This document shows, one piece after another, positions 1-13,299 of a stretch of 64,000 bases of DNA. Both the position numbers and the translations under genes were made by a program. Each line of letters begins with the position of its first letter. The stretch's first letter is position 1. Under the pieces are notes generated by a model. It was not told the DNA's origin, ran no database searches, and saw nothing but the letters and a program-made list of their open reading frames with translations. This DNA comes from Gossypium raimondii (taxonomy: Eukaryota; Streptophyta; Magnoliopsida; Malvales; Malvaceae), in NCBI RefSeq assembly GCF_025698545.1, contig NC_068573.1:6267001-6331000 (forward strand), written 5' to 3'.

Positions 1-798
1 TGCAATTTCATCCACACCTAAGCCTAGACGAATTATATATGTGATTATAGCAGCCCATACATTTCACAATTTGACACATTTAACACATAAATTTTCATAT
101 TTCTCAATTTAACCCCTAATCCACATTTCATTAAAAATCACTTAACAAAAGTTGTTTAACTAACAACAAAGATTCATTTTCTTCCATTAAAATTTTAAAA
201 AATCAAAACTCTCTCATGGTAAAACCCTATACTTTCAACCATTTTGCAAATCAGTCCCCTGATTAGCTAGGTTAAGCTACAACAATTCCAAAAATATAAA
301 AATCAACAAAAACAAACACCAAAATCACTTACATGCAAGAGTTTCCTTGGCTGAAAATTTCAAGCTCTCCCAAGTCTATTTTTGCTGAAAATTTCGGTGG
401 TAGATGAATTAAAGATGATGGCCTATTTTGTTTTATTTAATTTACTCATTTATTACCTATTTACCATTTTAACCTTACCTAACTTTAAAATTTTCATAAT
501 TACCAAGCCATGTACATTCACTATCACTTTTAATGGTCTAATTACCATATAAGGACCTCTACTTTAAATTTCTATAGCTATTTAACACTTTTAGTTAATA
601 GAACACAACTTTTGTACTTTACGCGATTTAGTCTTTTTTCACAAATTGAGCATACAAACGGTAAAATTTCTTAATGAAATTTTATACTATAATCCTATCA
701 TACTTTAGATATTAAAATAATATTAAAATAAAATTTTTAACTTCAGATTTGTGGTCCCGAAATTACTGTTCCGATTTCACTGAAAACGGGCTGTTACA
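1..798 (-). mobile_element. LTR fossil, TGTAACA-type long LTR, cut by window edge
   Basis: The right edge ends in TGTTACA. Read on the minus strand, the sequence begins TGTAACAGCCCG and continues with a stretch matching the start of the 3.4 kb LTR at 17506. No coding region is visible. It is a partial LTR of a probable Ty3/gypsy element, non-coding and old in appearance. The other end lies outside the window. Confidence 0.7.
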
Positions 799-1675
799 TA
801 GAGAGTCGAAACTAAATTACAAATATTTTGTATGGTCAAAATGTAAATTTATCTTATATTAATTTACAATTTCATCATTTCTTGAAGGGATTAGATAAAA
901 AATCTTTATTTTAGAAGATCCAAAATATAATTTTACCATATATTAATTTTAAATTTTATCATTTATACAAAAGACGAAAACGTAACTTTTCTATTTGAAC
1001 GATCAAGCCTTGACTTACCCTTTAGATTCGCCCACAATAGAATCTACAATCAATATCAATCATAATTCTTTTCACTCCACTTGCGATTTAATTAAATAAT
1101 TTTTTTGAGTTAGACTTTTTATGGAAGTACATATGAATATTAAATATTTGTAGTTAGTTATTAGTAATTTTAATTCATTAATAAATCACTTAATTTGAAT
1201 TATATATATTTTAAAAGTATGAGTATTCATTCGTTTTAATTTTAATTTAGTGTTAACTAAAGACTTGAACACAAAAATTTATTATTTAATTGAATTAGTC
1301 TAACTTAAACATTTTATGGAATTACATATGAATATTAAATATTTATTAGTATTTTAATTCATTAATAAATTACCGAATTTTAATTTTAGATATTTGAAAA
1401 ATATGAGTATTCCAAGCAGGCCAAGAAAGTTCAGAACATAGTAAGAGGATATATATAGGTCAAAATCACTCAGCTCATGTTCTTAGTTTTGTTCAATGCT
1501 CATTCATATTCAATTTCTCATTACTAGTATCATATTTTTCATTAAAGGGAGAATCAATCATCCATCTTAAACAAATATTTACTTTATATAATAATCCTCA
1601 AAAATACATGTACACTATAACTTAATCAAATTCATAAAATTTACCATCTGCTATGTGTTAATTAAAAAAAAAAGT
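799..1675. other. Non-coding 3' flank of PG fragment
   Basis: AT-rich DNA with no gene. The part from about 1270 to 1660 is a duplicate of 6585-7190, the 3' flank of the intact PG gene at 7207, including the shared words AAACATTTTATGGAATTACA and CAAGCAGGCCAAGAAAGTTC. This copy has no tRNA-Ala where the 6.8 kb copy has one. It marks the end of a tandem duplicate. Confidence 0.6.
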
Positions 1676-1921
1676 CTAGAAATTATCATGTTTGTCCAAA
1701 CAAGGTACATTAGGATGGACCCTTCCATTTCTCAAGCCATGAGCATTGAGGCAATACGATGAAGTTTTGCCTTTTTGCTTCTCATTTCTCAAGTTAATAT
1801 TTTTCATGGTAATGTTTCTACAAGGACTGGATTCACTGCACGAAAGTTGCACTGCTGTTTCTTTATGTGATGTGCCATTGATGTTTTCATAAGCTATGTT
1901 GCTAATCTCCACAGCTGATGT
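1676..1921 (-). pseudogene. Polygalacturonase fragment, last exon only
   Basis: This is exon 9 of a GH28 polygalacturonase. It starts after an intact CAG acceptor and ends at TAG, 246 nt as in the complete copies. It encodes the C-terminal beta-helix coils ([37 protein letters not shown]). The protein sequence matches the last exon of the intact gene at 7207-9404. About 80 nt of intron 8 remain before homology stops near 2003, where LTR fossils begin. Exons 1-8, with all the catalytic motifs, are missing, so this is a dead 3' remnant of a tandem PG duplicate. Confidence 0.85.
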
Positions 1922-2003
1922 CTGCAAAGTATATATAGTACTAGTTAACATTAAGACCACTTCATTTTTAAATATGGACGAAAAACCATTAACAATCCTA
2001 TAA

Positions 2004-4265
2004 GGGAATCAGAAACCCAAACAGCAGAAATCGGCCCAATTGGCCTACAACATGTTTTTGGCAAAGGAGTCAGAAACCCTAGGACGTGCCTCACGACTCC
2101 CTCGCTCGCCTCCACGAATGTCGCCCCACGTTGCCTCTCCCACTTTCAGCAGCCTTGCACATTGTGCACGTTTCCTCTAGTCTTCTTGAAACAAGTCACG
2201 ATCAGCACACCGGGCAGTTTCCACATACTGGCAACAAAGGAACCACGAACAACATTAAGAGGAGATATGCAGCAAATGGAAAAGATTTGGGGGGAGGGTA
2301 TAAAAAGGGAAATCGAATCTGTAATAGGGGTTAGCAAAATTTTGTATTGAAAATTAAAAAAGAAATTACAGGAGAAAAACGTTTTTTGAAGGTGATAGAT
2401 TTTGTTTTTCCTTTTGTTTTTTACTGTTTTTACTTTGTTTTTGTTTTTTTTTCGTTTATAAAAACAAAAAAAGAAAGAATAAAGAAAGGGAGTAGAGGGA
2501 AACTTACCGGTGTGGCGTCGTTGAAGCTCCTTCATTTCGTTGCCATTGGAGCAGGGGAAGGGTTTTGAGGGCAGAGATACGGCGCAACTTCAAAGAAAGA
2601 AAGAAAATGGTTTTTAGGGTTGGAAAAGGGGTTTTTATTTGATTTAAAAAACGGCGCTGTATTTGGTGTACCTGAATGCCCGTATGACCTGACCCAAAAC
2701 CCGATTAGATCCACATGTTTTAAGTTGATGGGTTATTTATAATTCTGGCCCTTCATGTTTTTATTATTTTCAAATCGCTTCTTTTTATTATTTTCAAATT
2801 TTTTTCATGAAACATTATTAATGTTTTGATTTAATCCAATGTTGCGCAATGCTTTGGGTGGTTTGGGTAAATTGTTTTTTGGGCCTCCTCCACTTACGCA
2901 TGTTTTAATTTGCTCCCTTTCTTGTTTTTTTTTTTTTTAGGAATTTAACCTTTAAATTCTGCCTTTTTTTTTACTTAACCTTTAGTTTGTTATTTTAGTT
3001 TTATTTATTTATTATTATTTTTAATACTGTTTATATTATTATTACTGTATTGTTATTAGTTTATTATTATATGATATATTATTATTATTATACTTATTTA
3101 TATGCGCATATGCATATTAATACATATATATTTTTAAAACGTTTTAAATATATATTCTATATACATATTTTATTATTATTATTATTATTTTATAGTTTTT
3201 TATATATAAATATACACATTTTATTTCATAATATTTATCGTTTCCCATATTTTATAATTTATATATGTTTTTTTATAATGTGTACATATATATTTTATAC
3301 TCTATTCAAAGCTATTATAAATATTTTCCATGTTTTTATATTTACTAATATATTATATTTATACTTTTTTTAAATGTATGAATATATTTTATATGTGTTT
3401 TATTATTGTTTTATTCTTATGACTTATGTATTCATATAGATATATACATTAACATTTTATAATGCTTATGCATTTTTTTCTCTCATATCCATATACATAT
3501 TTGCAAAATTCATTTATATATCATACTTATGTGTACATATAATTTAAATTTAAATTTTTGTTTCATATTGCATTCACATTTTTAACATATCTTTTAAAAT
3601 GTATTTTGATTTTGTCAAAACATTAAAATCATTTTTTTATTTTTATTTTTATTTTTATTTTTATTCAAAGGCTTTTAAAATATAAACGATATTCAAAGTT
3701 AGGGATTTTTGAGAAAATTGAGCCCTAACGTCTTGGGTTCCGATTTTCTTTGTTAATTCCAAATAACCGAGAATATTCGTTATTCAAAACGCATAAGTTT
3801 AAAAATAATTTTCGGGAACTTAATTTGTGGTGTCCTAATGTATTGCGCATGACATTTTGCTTTCTCGAAATGAAGATTTTCTTTAAAAAACTAAAAAGTG
3901 ATATTCAAAGTTCGGGGGTTTTGAGAAATTGTACCCTAACGTATTGGGTCTCGATTTCTTTATCTAGCTTGAACAATTGATTATCCTTTTCAAGTTTCAT
4001 CATTTGAGTTTTTTTTAAAGATCTTTTTAAATCCTCGACACTAAGACATTAAATAATCAATTTGGTACCGATTTTTGGGCGTTACGAGGGTGCTAACCCT
4101 TCCTCGTGCGTAACTGACTCCCGAACCTATTTTCTCAAATTTCGTAGGCCAAAACTATTTTTTAGGTGAACCGATCACACCTCGATAAAGGATTGGTGGC
4201 AACTCCAGTTTTTGTTTTTAAAGTCGACAACTAAATTTTTGTTTTATCAAAAAATGGTTTCGACA
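2004..4265 (+). mobile_element. Partial LTR fossil, gypsy-type
   Basis: Homologous to the solo LTR at 34670-36999. Both share a GC-richer start region, a long AT-rich middle, the segment GGGCGTTACGAGGGTGCTAA followed by CCTTCCTCGTGCGTAACTGA, and the end GGTTTCGACA. The 5' part is missing here, since it begins inside PG intron sequence without a TG start. It has the look of a Ty3/gypsy (Tat-like) LTR. It is broken and non-coding. Short open frames inside are chance frames. Confidence 0.65.
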
Positions 4266-5292
4266 AATGTCAAAAACAAACGCATGAAATGAATTATTTT
4301 GTTATTTAAATTAATAAATTTAATGAAATTATTAATTTAGATCAAGATTGGGTGGAAAATCGAGAGAAATGGAAAATTACCAAAATGCCCCTGAATCTTG
4401 GTATTTCTACAATTTAGCCTAGTAAGTTCGTATGAACTATATTCATATAATTTTGCTTAAAGTGAATGTTATTTGGTGATGGATATTATATATATATGTG
4501 TGTGTTCTATTGTTGGAATTGAATTATTATTGGAAATATATTATCGTATTTAATATTCAGTTTGGATTGAATGCGGGATTCGAGTACATTCGTAAATTGG
4601 TGTATGGTGGTATTCGAGGGAGACATCAGAATATTACCCAAGTAAACCGGGGTTCAACATCTATTGCGAACTCTCGTGTTTTACTTTCTGTTTGGAGTGA
4701 TTTGGGTGGATCAACTCTCACGAGCTTCGCATTCGACTCTTATGAGCTTCTATTGGTGTGTTCTGGTGGACTAGCTCTATAAGCTTCTGTTGATGATGTA
4801 CTCTTATCCGTAAGTCGTTCTTCGTATGAAAAATCTCGATAAGGTAAATTATTAAAGGAATTTGAAAGATTTGTTAATTGTTGAATATTAACCCGAACAT
4901 AAGTGAAAATAAGATATGTTGTGACTAAATGAGATACATGAGTTATGTACTCATGAATTGAGTATTGAATGGCTAATGCCAATGTATAAACAATTGTGGT
5001 TTGATATGTGAATAACTATTTATATAGCAATTGTGTGAATTGGGACATTGTTAATCAAATAAAAGATGTTAGCATGTGCAATTTGAGTATTTGACACTTT
5101 GTTATTAAATTGAATTCAAGTTGGTCGAATGGATTGAAATTGATATATATATTGAATGTATTGATTATTTGAATTGAAATGAATATTGGTTGTATTTGAA
5201 AAATGAATTGGAACCTTATTAACTGTATCGTGCTGAGTCGGATATAGATGACATGCCATAGGATTGGAAGAGTTCAGGGATTTCTTCGACTT

Positions 5293-5440
5293 CGAGTCGA
5301 TGAGACACTAGGTGTCAATTTATTACTTCGGATTTATTTGATGAGGCACTGGGTGCCAACTTACTTCGGTTTAACCAATGAGACACTGGATGTCAGTTTA
5401 CTACTTCGAATTATCTAATGAGGCAGTAGGTGCCAAACTG
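5293..5440 (+). repeat. Minisatellite inside LTR, about 4 units
   Basis: An imperfect tandem repeat with a unit near 40-46 bp. The recurring core is ATGAGRCACTRGRTGYCA followed by ACTTCGRATT. It occupies the same relative position in the LTR as the different minisatellite at 18718-18843. Confidence 0.7.
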
Positions 5441-5953
5441 ATGTGTTTGGTTAGATCCGTGTATTCGTCCGAGTCAGAGTCGTGTTAATAGGGATAATTA
5501 AATAAAACAGTACTATGATTGATGTTGGATGATATTGTAAGAGAATTGAAAATGGGATAGTGATTTGAAACATGAAAATGAGTTATATACATAAATGTAC
5601 TAACTTGTGTATTGATGATGGTGATTAGGCTTATATCAAGCTTGATATGATGATTGATGTATATACTTATGTCTAGTATTATACAAATGAAACGGTAAGT
5701 TCATAATTGAAATGTGATATGATGAAAAAGGGATTGATGAGTTGATTAATGTACTTACATATATGAGAAATTACGTATGTTATGGTTGAACTTACCTATG
5801 TTATGAATAAATATATTAATTAGTTAATTGATGTTGTTATTTAAGTTTATGTTTAATAAATAGAATGAAAAATAAGTAGAGGAAGTTATTTGTAGTTTTA
5901 TGAAAAGGTTAATGATGGTGTATAATGTTTATAAAATCCTATTAAATTAGAAA

Positions 5954-5954
<1 letters not shown>

Positions 5955-5990
<36 letters not shown>
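5955..5990. repeat. (AT)n microsatellite
   Basis: An uninterrupted run of about 17 AT dinucleotides within the LTR fossil. Confidence 0.95.
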
Positions 5991-5994
<4 letters not shown>

Positions 5995-6832
5995 TTGATA
6001 GACTTACTCATTTATGAGCTAGTGGTTATGTAGTTGATAAATCTTGAGGCATTGGTATAGCTTTATATTGAATATATAAAATTTATTATTGAATTGAAAT
6101 ATTATGTTTAAAGTTTGTACGAGCTTACTAAGCATTCATTGCTTACCTAGTTGTTTATCCTTTATTTCACAGATTATTGGAAGCTCGATTGGGTTGGAAG
6201 CTTGTCAGAGTTATATCACACTATCCATTGGTTCTATCGGTACTTTTGAATGTTTTGATTTTGTTATAATGACATGTATATGTTATTTTGGTTAAATGTT
6301 GGTCTATATGTGTTTTGTTGATATTAGTCATATATTTGGTTTATGTTTTGGAATTTTAGTATGTGCTTAATTTGCCTTATAATGTTGATGTGTGGAATAA
6401 TGAAAGACAAAATAGTAGTTGAAAATGCATATGAGGTATGTTTTATAACTTGGTGTGATTTGGTACTATGTTATAGTAAGTTTATATGTATTTTATGCTA
6501 TTGAATAAGTGGTACAACTGGTACCAAATGGTAAGTTTTAGTAAATGATTTACATGTTGTGTATTAATGCGATTAGACATAAAAATTTAATTGAATTAGA
6601 CTAACTTAAACATTTTATGGAATTACATATGAATATTAAATATTTATCACTAGTTATTATTATTTTTAATTCATTAATAAATTACCTAATTTTAATTGTA
6701 GATATTTGAAAAATATGAGTATTCCAAGCAGGCCAAGAAAGTTCAGAACATTGCAAGAGGAAAGCGATTTCTATAAACTTTGGGCAATTTGGATTTTCAT
6801 TATGAGTGTGAAATTAAAAATGGAAGCATCAA

Positions 6833-6904
6833 GGGGATGTAGCTCAGATGGTAGAGCGCTCGCTTAGCATGCGAGAGGTACGGGATCGATACCCCGCATC
6901 TCCA
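6833..6904 (+). tRNA. tRNA-Ala (AGC), one-base-deleted copy
   Basis: Cloverleaf with acceptor GGGGATG/CATCTCC, D arm GCTC/GAGC, anticodon stem CTCGC/GCGAG and loop TTAGCAT (anticodon AGC). Compared with the 73-nt copies elsewhere here, one G is missing before the T loop (TACGGGATCGATA), so the T stem loses a pair. It may be a pseudogene. It sits in the 3' flank of the PG gene at 7207, where the duplicate at 1.4 kb has no tRNA. Confidence 0.8.
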
Positions 6905-7206
6905 TTTAATGTTTTTCTCTCAAGTTTTTTAAGTTCTTTCTTCAGCCATAATAGGTATATATATATATATATAGTTTCAATGAAAAACAATCAGCTCATC
7001 GTTCTTAGTTTTGTTCAATGCTCATTCATATATATGCAATTTCTCATTACTTGTAAATCATATTTTTCATTAAAGGGGAGAATCAATCATCCATCTTAAA
7101 CAAATATTTACTTTATAAAATAATCCTCAAAAATACATTTACACTAAAACATAATCAAATTCATAAAATTTACCATCTGCTATGTGTTAATTAAAAAAAA
7201 AATAGT

Positions 7207-9404
7207 CTAGAAATTATCATGTTTGTCCAAACAAGGTACATTAGGATGGACCCTTCCATTTCTCAAGCCATGAGCATTGAGGCAATATGATGAAGTTTTG
7301 CCTTTTTGCTTCTCATTTCTCAAGTTAATATTTTTCATGGTAATGTTTCTACAAGGACTGGATTCACTGCACGAAAGTTGCACTGCTGTTTCTTTATGTG
7401 ATGTGCCATTGATGTTCTCATAAGCTATGTTGCTAATCTCCACAGCTGTTGTCTGCAAAATATATATGGTACTAGTTAACATTAAGACCACTTCATATTT
7501 TTAAATATGGACGAAAAACCATTAACAATCCTATAAGGGAATAAGAAGTCACGTTGTCCTACTAGTTGAGTTCCATATCAGTAAATTAAACTAACGTCTT
7601 ACTTGATTCTTGCATTGTTTATGAGGGCAATAATATTGATCGATAACAATAGGTCGAGTTGAAGCATGAGAAGTTATATCTTCAAATCTAATGTTCCTCG
7701 CATGACCATGTCCCCCCTAAACACACAACAATGCTAATTATGGATTATATAATAGTTATTAATATATATGTTTTAAAGAAATGCATTATATATACCTGCC
7801 AAGTTTTGATTCTAACTCCATTAGTTGTTCCATGGAAAGAAACATTTCTTACATGAACAAATTCAACTTCCTCAGTTTTCCCCATAATTCCAAGGCTCCC
7901 AATGCTTCATATGGCAATCAAATATTAAAAGTGATATTAATACAGAAAGTTAATATCATAAAACAATGAAAGGAAGATGATTGTAAAGAGCATACCTTAT
8001 TCCGTGACCCGGACCGCATTCGATGTTAGTGATACTGATATATTTGGAGCCATCTCCAACTGATATACAATCATCACCTGAATTAATGAATAAGTATATA
8101 TAAAATATTAAAACAAACATATATACAAAGTAATATGGAAAGTATAATGAAATGAAAGCAGCAAAGAAAGAAAGAAAGAAAGAAACCAGTTTGAATGGTT
8201 GTATTGTGGATAGAGACATTGGTGGAACGTTGGATGTGAATGCCATCAGTGTTGGGGCTGTTTCCCGGAGCTTTGATTGTAAGTTGAGTGGCATGAATCG
8301 AAGTAGAGTCTTCAAATGCAATGTGCATTTTGGGACTGTCTTCAAAGGTTAAACCTTTCATATCTACATTCTTGGAGTGTCCTATCATAAAACCCTAAAA
8401 CCAAAAGCCACATAATTCTCATACAATTACAGTATACACAATTTATGTCAATGTTTCTTCTTAGTATATCTTTGTAAAAATATCTTTAGAAACTGAAAAA
8501 CTTGAAATTTGAACACATACCGTTGGTTTCCGAAGTTGGCACGACTGTTACAAAGAGCAATGGACATGTATATATCAGTAAAACCCAACAAGAAAGTTTT
8601 ACCATAATGTAAAATCTTATGTGCTTGAACTACAATATAAACAATTACCTTTTGGTTATCTTTGCAAGAAAGTTTCCACCAATTATCTCCCTGGCCATTG
8701 ATGATACCAGATCCTTGAATGTGGAGACCATCGAAATTCTGAAAGCCAATCCAATGGTGACAATTTGTATTGCATTCCCATGTAGAAGGTTTGGTTGGGG
8801 CTATGATTCTCCCATCAATCTGCACCCCAGTTTATATGCAAAGTTTCTGATTAATACAATATTATATATCCTTAGTTTTATACACTACTGGTACTATTGC
8901 TAAATATATATAACTGAATTTACAATGGAAGTAGAGAAAGATAGATTGAAATACCTGGAAAGTAATGTTATTAGAGTTGCAATGTTTGCCGTTGAAAGTT
9001 AAAGGTTGCAGCAGAAACGTCTTCCCTTGAGGTACAAGAAAGGTTGGTGACGGAGTTGATGAATCGCAAGCAGCATCCCATGCACGCTTAAACCCCTACA
9101 GTACATACATATTACATTATACACGACATTAAGCCAAGCATTTATTATCAGTAGGCATACAACACCAGTCCTTAAAATTAGCACCACACACAGCAGATAA
9201 AATTAAAAGGAAAAAAAAAAAGAAAAAGAAAACCTTAGAATCATCCTTCTTTCCATCCCCAATAGCTCCAAAGCTAATGACATTGAATGTATTGTCACCA
9301 TAGCTATCAATATTTATGTTGCTCTTCTTCAACTGACGAGAAGAGCCAGTGAATACAGTGCATTGGATCAAAAGGACAAAGAAGAAGATTTTCAAAGTTG
9401 CCAT
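7207..9404 (-). CDS. Polygalacturonase (GH28), nine exons, intact
   Basis: Secreted pectinase that hydrolyses alpha-1,4-galacturonosyl bonds of homogalacturonan in the cell wall. The start ATG (9404-9402) opens a hydrophobic signal peptide ([16 protein letters not shown]). The mature N-terminus carries [18 protein letters not shown], typical of plant GH28. Exons follow on the minus strand with GT-AG boundaries, including a tiny 24-nt exon 4 (SCQLRKPT) near 8521-8545. All catalytic motifs are present: [29 protein letters not shown] and [10 protein letters not shown]. It ends at TAG with DKHDNF. The estimated product is about 420 aa, normal for the family. I see no break. It differs clearly from the 24 kb and 46 kb pair (for example an extra SYG in exon 1), so it is an older paralogue. 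Endo or exo action cannot be decided from sequence. Confidence 0.9.
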
Positions 9405-12160
9405 AGTACGGATGATTTCTTAATTTGATGCGTATGTGGAATGGAAGATACATTCATGCATGCTTGCATGCATACATATATATATATAGTAAATTGTTTT
9501 CATAATCCAACAATGAAAAGGAGTTGGTTTTTGTGTTAATATTGACGTGAGTTTGTGTCCTTTTCCTACTATAACTATAATAGCTATATAAATATGTAAT
9601 CGAAGAAGTGTAGTAAAAGTAGGAATCATGAGTTGGAAGCATAGTGGATGATGGTTAAAGCCCACTATTCACTAATTATTTTGTGGTCTTCTCTTTAAAT
9701 TTACTACAAGTATGTAAAAATGAATTCATTGACATGATTATGATCAGCTTAATTCAACATTTTGGCTATTGCTGGAAACAAAATTTACATCTTTGTTATT
9801 ATATGTTCCAGTTTGATTTTTTTTTCTTTTAAGTTTACCTAATTTTATGTTCCAAATGTTTTTCTTTTGTGAATTCGAAATTTAGATATTTTGACCTTAG
9901 TGGTTAAAATAAAAATTCCAAACTCTGATAATTAAAACTGAAATATATTAATAATTAGATAATTCTTTTTACAATTTACCCTAAAAAATAGTTCCACAAA
10001 ACTTAAATCTGTTTTTACTTTATTTTATTTATACTTTTTTAAGTTATTATTTTTAATACTTGAAACTATCAAAAAATTTAAATTTATTATCTAAACTAAA
10101 AGGAAATTCAAATAATAGAGTACCACGTCACTATAAACTTTTAAAAACATTTTCTAAATTCTTTTATTTTTTTCTATCACGCTATTTCTCTTTTCATTTA
10201 TTTTTTATTATATTTTTTCTTCTAAATTGACATTAGAATAATAATTTTTATTATTATAATATGATAATAATAAAAGTAATATTAATTAATAGGATAGTGT
10301 ACTAATTTTAAATTAATTCATTTGGTTATATCTTTTAAAATTCCACTTTAAAAATAACATAATATAATTGAACATAATTAGATAAATTAAAATAAAAAAA
10401 TCAAATTATTTTAATTAATAAATATAATTTTTATTTTATACGATAATAATTAATAATTTTAAAATCAATTTTTATAATTAATAAAATTTAAATATGTGAG
10501 ATTAACATTATATATATATAAAGATAATACTAATATATTGGTAATATAATCAATAATGTTTATTCTTAATTTATACGTAAAAATTCAAAAAAATAATTAA
10601 ATTAAATATTGATGTGTATGAATATTAATTGCATCTAATCAAATTGGTTTAATTTTATATTCGATAGTTTAAGTCTTATTTGATTTTAATAATCTTATAT
10701 CAAAAGTAATGAACTATCAAAGTAATGGTTCTTTGTAGAAAAAAATTTGACAGAAGTAAAAAGAAAAATGGTTGATTGTGAAATTTAATTCAAGACCAGT
10801 GGCAAATTAAACAACTACAACATTTATGTATTAGATAAAAGGAAAGATGATCATGGAGAATAACACAAGCTTAAAATGATTGATACTGATAACAAGCTTA
10901 TATATCCCATTTTTTTTATCAGATAATATGATTGAACAGAAGGCAGAAAGATGCATACCTATGGCTGCAGTACGTTTCCACTGTACCTCTTTACATGCAT
11001 TACCTTACCCCACTTCATTAGAAAATGCGACAGTTAGGCAGAAGCAGCATCAGGTACTGATGCAATCCACCAAATCCTTTTGTCTTGTGATTTTGGTCTC
11101 TTAGGGGAAAAAACCAAAATGACTTATCAGATTTAGAGTTCATCATGTATAAAGGCTCCAAGAGAGAGCTTGTACTTGATTAATTTTGCCATTCAGTAGC
11201 CTCATTTCACTGACAAACAAAGAAACTGTGAAATTAGGTGTTATTAATGTTCTATTTCTGCCCTAAGCAGAAAATATTCCTCTTGGTCTTGGCTCTTGTA
11301 TGTGCAAATGAATGACTTATCAACCAATAGCATTGCCTTGTGATTTACAGGCATTTTAATGCAGGCTCATGTACCACTTTACTATTTCTTCGTCCAAATG
11401 GTGCCTTAAAAAATAGCATAGCAGTTAGAACATTTGATTAAAATTTGACAGTCTATTTAGGGTGACTTGGCTTCCAAATGAAAGCCTCGCAGTCCTTTGC
11501 ATAATGACATATCAATCCCAGCATTTCAATAGATTTGACATTACAAACAAGAAAAAACCAAGTAAAAAGAAAAAGGGAAAGAAGTGTCTAAGATGGGATG
11601 CAATAAGCTTAGTGTTTCAGCAAAGCTACTCTAGGAAGAATAGTTCCATTTCAAACTATGTTTATAAACAGTGTGTTTTAAATTCATCGCAGAAGGAAAT
11701 GCCTAGCCTACAAGTATCTCTAAAAACATCTTTTCAACTTAATGCAGCATGGAAGAAAAATATTTATGCATCCTACATTGGCCCTTTTAATTAACTGAAC
11801 ACAACATTTATCTATTCAAACTATTTTTAGTACCGTCCCCCACCTCTCAAATGCATTGTTTGGTGTTATAACCATGAATTTTTTTGGATTGGATAAATAA
11901 GTATTTTGGGTTGGATCTCGCATCGAGTTATTATATATTTTATTATAATTATATAACAGATCTTTAATACCAATCAAATTTAAATATATATTTTTTAAAA
12001 TTTTAAATTATAACCATAAATAAAATTACAAATAAATTGACAAATTTCTGAACAAATAAGATGTGATTTTTGTAAACTTGATACTGCGCTGCATGTTTCC
12101 ATGTTAATTTTATTACATTATAACTAATAATTTACAGTTCTGTCTCGCAAATAGAGGTAT
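9405..12160. other. AT-rich intergenic DNA
   Basis: 9405-9700 is the promoter side of the PG gene, with a TATATATATATA run near 9477-9488 upstream of the start. 9700-10800 is very AT-rich, with no gene seen. 10880-11800 has more normal base composition and short open stretches, for example a possible exon coding MAAVRFHCTSLHALPYPTSL before a GT (about 10960-11052), but I recognise no family. 11800-12120 is AT-rich. Confidence 0.5.
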
Positions 12161-12233
12161 GGGGATGTAGCTCAGATGGTAGAGCGCTCGCTTAGCATGC
12201 GAGAGGTACGGGGATCGATACCCCGCATCTCCA
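12161..12233 (+). tRNA. tRNA-Ala (AGC)
   Basis: A complete 73-nt cloverleaf. All stems pair, the anticodon loop is TTAGCAT (AGC), the discriminator is A, and B-box-like GGATCGATACC is present. TTTT follows directly as a Pol III stop. The sequence is identical to the copies at 21639, 52239 and 58755. CCA is not encoded, as expected for a nuclear tRNA. Probably functional. Confidence 0.95.
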
Positions 12234-13299
12234 TTTTGCGTTATTATTTAGTTTTCCTCACCCATTGGAATATTTTCTGTTAAAGCTTGTGCTTAGAAAA
12301 ATTAATTTTCGTTTTTCAGCCATAATAGATGAAAAAAAATTGGGTTAAATATAAAAGTGGTATTTGAATTCCTCTATTTTCTTAGATTAATATTTAAAAT
12401 TTTCTTTTGTTTTAGACAGGTACTTGAATTTTTTTGTTCCCTAGTTTGATATTTTTTTAACACCGTTAAGTCTGGGACAAATGGCAATTCAGACAACACA
12501 ACACATGTCATTAATGACATCATCATGATGTCATAATTTAAAAATATATTAAAATCAATAAAAATTTAAATATCATAATTTAATTTTTTTAAAATTTTAA
12601 AATCTAAATATATATATAAATGATAAATTAAAAAAATCCTTTCTCAAATTTCGAATATCTCTATAAATTTGCTCAATTTCCTTTGCTTGCACTATGGTTC
12701 ATCTCTTGCTTCATTTATTTGTCTTACAAGAGCTTTTATTAGTTGTTTTCTATTTGAGTTGGATGTGTTCAACTTGGATTTTTATCGATTTTATTTCCAC
12801 CGAGGGTTTCTTTTTCACGTTAAAGGAGATCATGTTTTGAGAATTTATGATATTTTGCAAATAAATCTCTTTCCTTGGCTTATTGTCTTTCCTGGTAGGG
12901 AATAGTCGCTCTTTGATTTGATAGAAGAAGTGACATCTAAGGGGAAATAAGATATGGTATCGAAAAGGAGAAGGAAAAGGCACTAAAAAAGAGTGTCTCG
13001 AGAAGGGGCTTTAAAGGACGGTTGGTTGACCTTCGACGCAAGAAGCATCGAATTGCATTAGCGGGATAGCTTACTTAAATACTCCCCCAAGCTAGGAAAG
13101 CTAGTGCTCGTGACCATCAACTCTTAACCCCCATCAACAAACCATTCAATCCTTCATAATATCAAGACCCTCAAACCCCATGGCTGTAGAAAATGATTCG
13201 ACTAAGGGCCAAATACCGATCACCATGATATAATGACCAACCCATTTAAGAGATCGAGTGGTGAAACCCATTAGAGAGATTTGAGTTGGCACACCGGTT
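12234..13299. other. Intergenic spacer, no gene seen
   Basis: 12234-12660 holds AT-rich repeat-like DNA (ACACCGTTAAGTCTGGGACA, ATCATCATGATGTCAT). 12660-13300 has open stretches on both strands without a recognisable domain, followed by text that may belong to the next LTR fossil. Confidence 0.4.

Larger units (their letters stand above)
4266..6580 (+). mobile_element. Partial LTR fossil, same family as 17.5 kb LTR
   Basis: Resembles the LTRs at 13.3-16.2 kb and 17.5-20.9 kb. Shared landmarks are TTTAGATCAAGAT, GGTAAGTTCGTATGAA-like sequence, a minisatellite block, and CGAGCTTACTAAGCATTCAT followed by TGCTTAC, GAAGCTCGAT and TATCACACTATCC. It abuts the previous LTR and is truncated at both ends. 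It is non-coding and broken. Together these two fossils separate the PG remnant at 1.7 kb from the intact PG at 7.2 kb. Confidence 0.65.

Noticed and set aside
3050-3373. Open frame rich in Tyr/Ile/Phe on +
   Set aside because: It comes from low-complexity AT-rich LTR sequence (TAT/ATA runs). No protein family is seen, and the related LTR at 35.8-36.3 kb shows the same kind of chance frames.
11462-11794. Open frame of 110 codons on +
   Set aside because: Lys/Ser-rich with an oligo-Lys run from AT-rich DNA. No domain, no duplicate copy and no splice context found.
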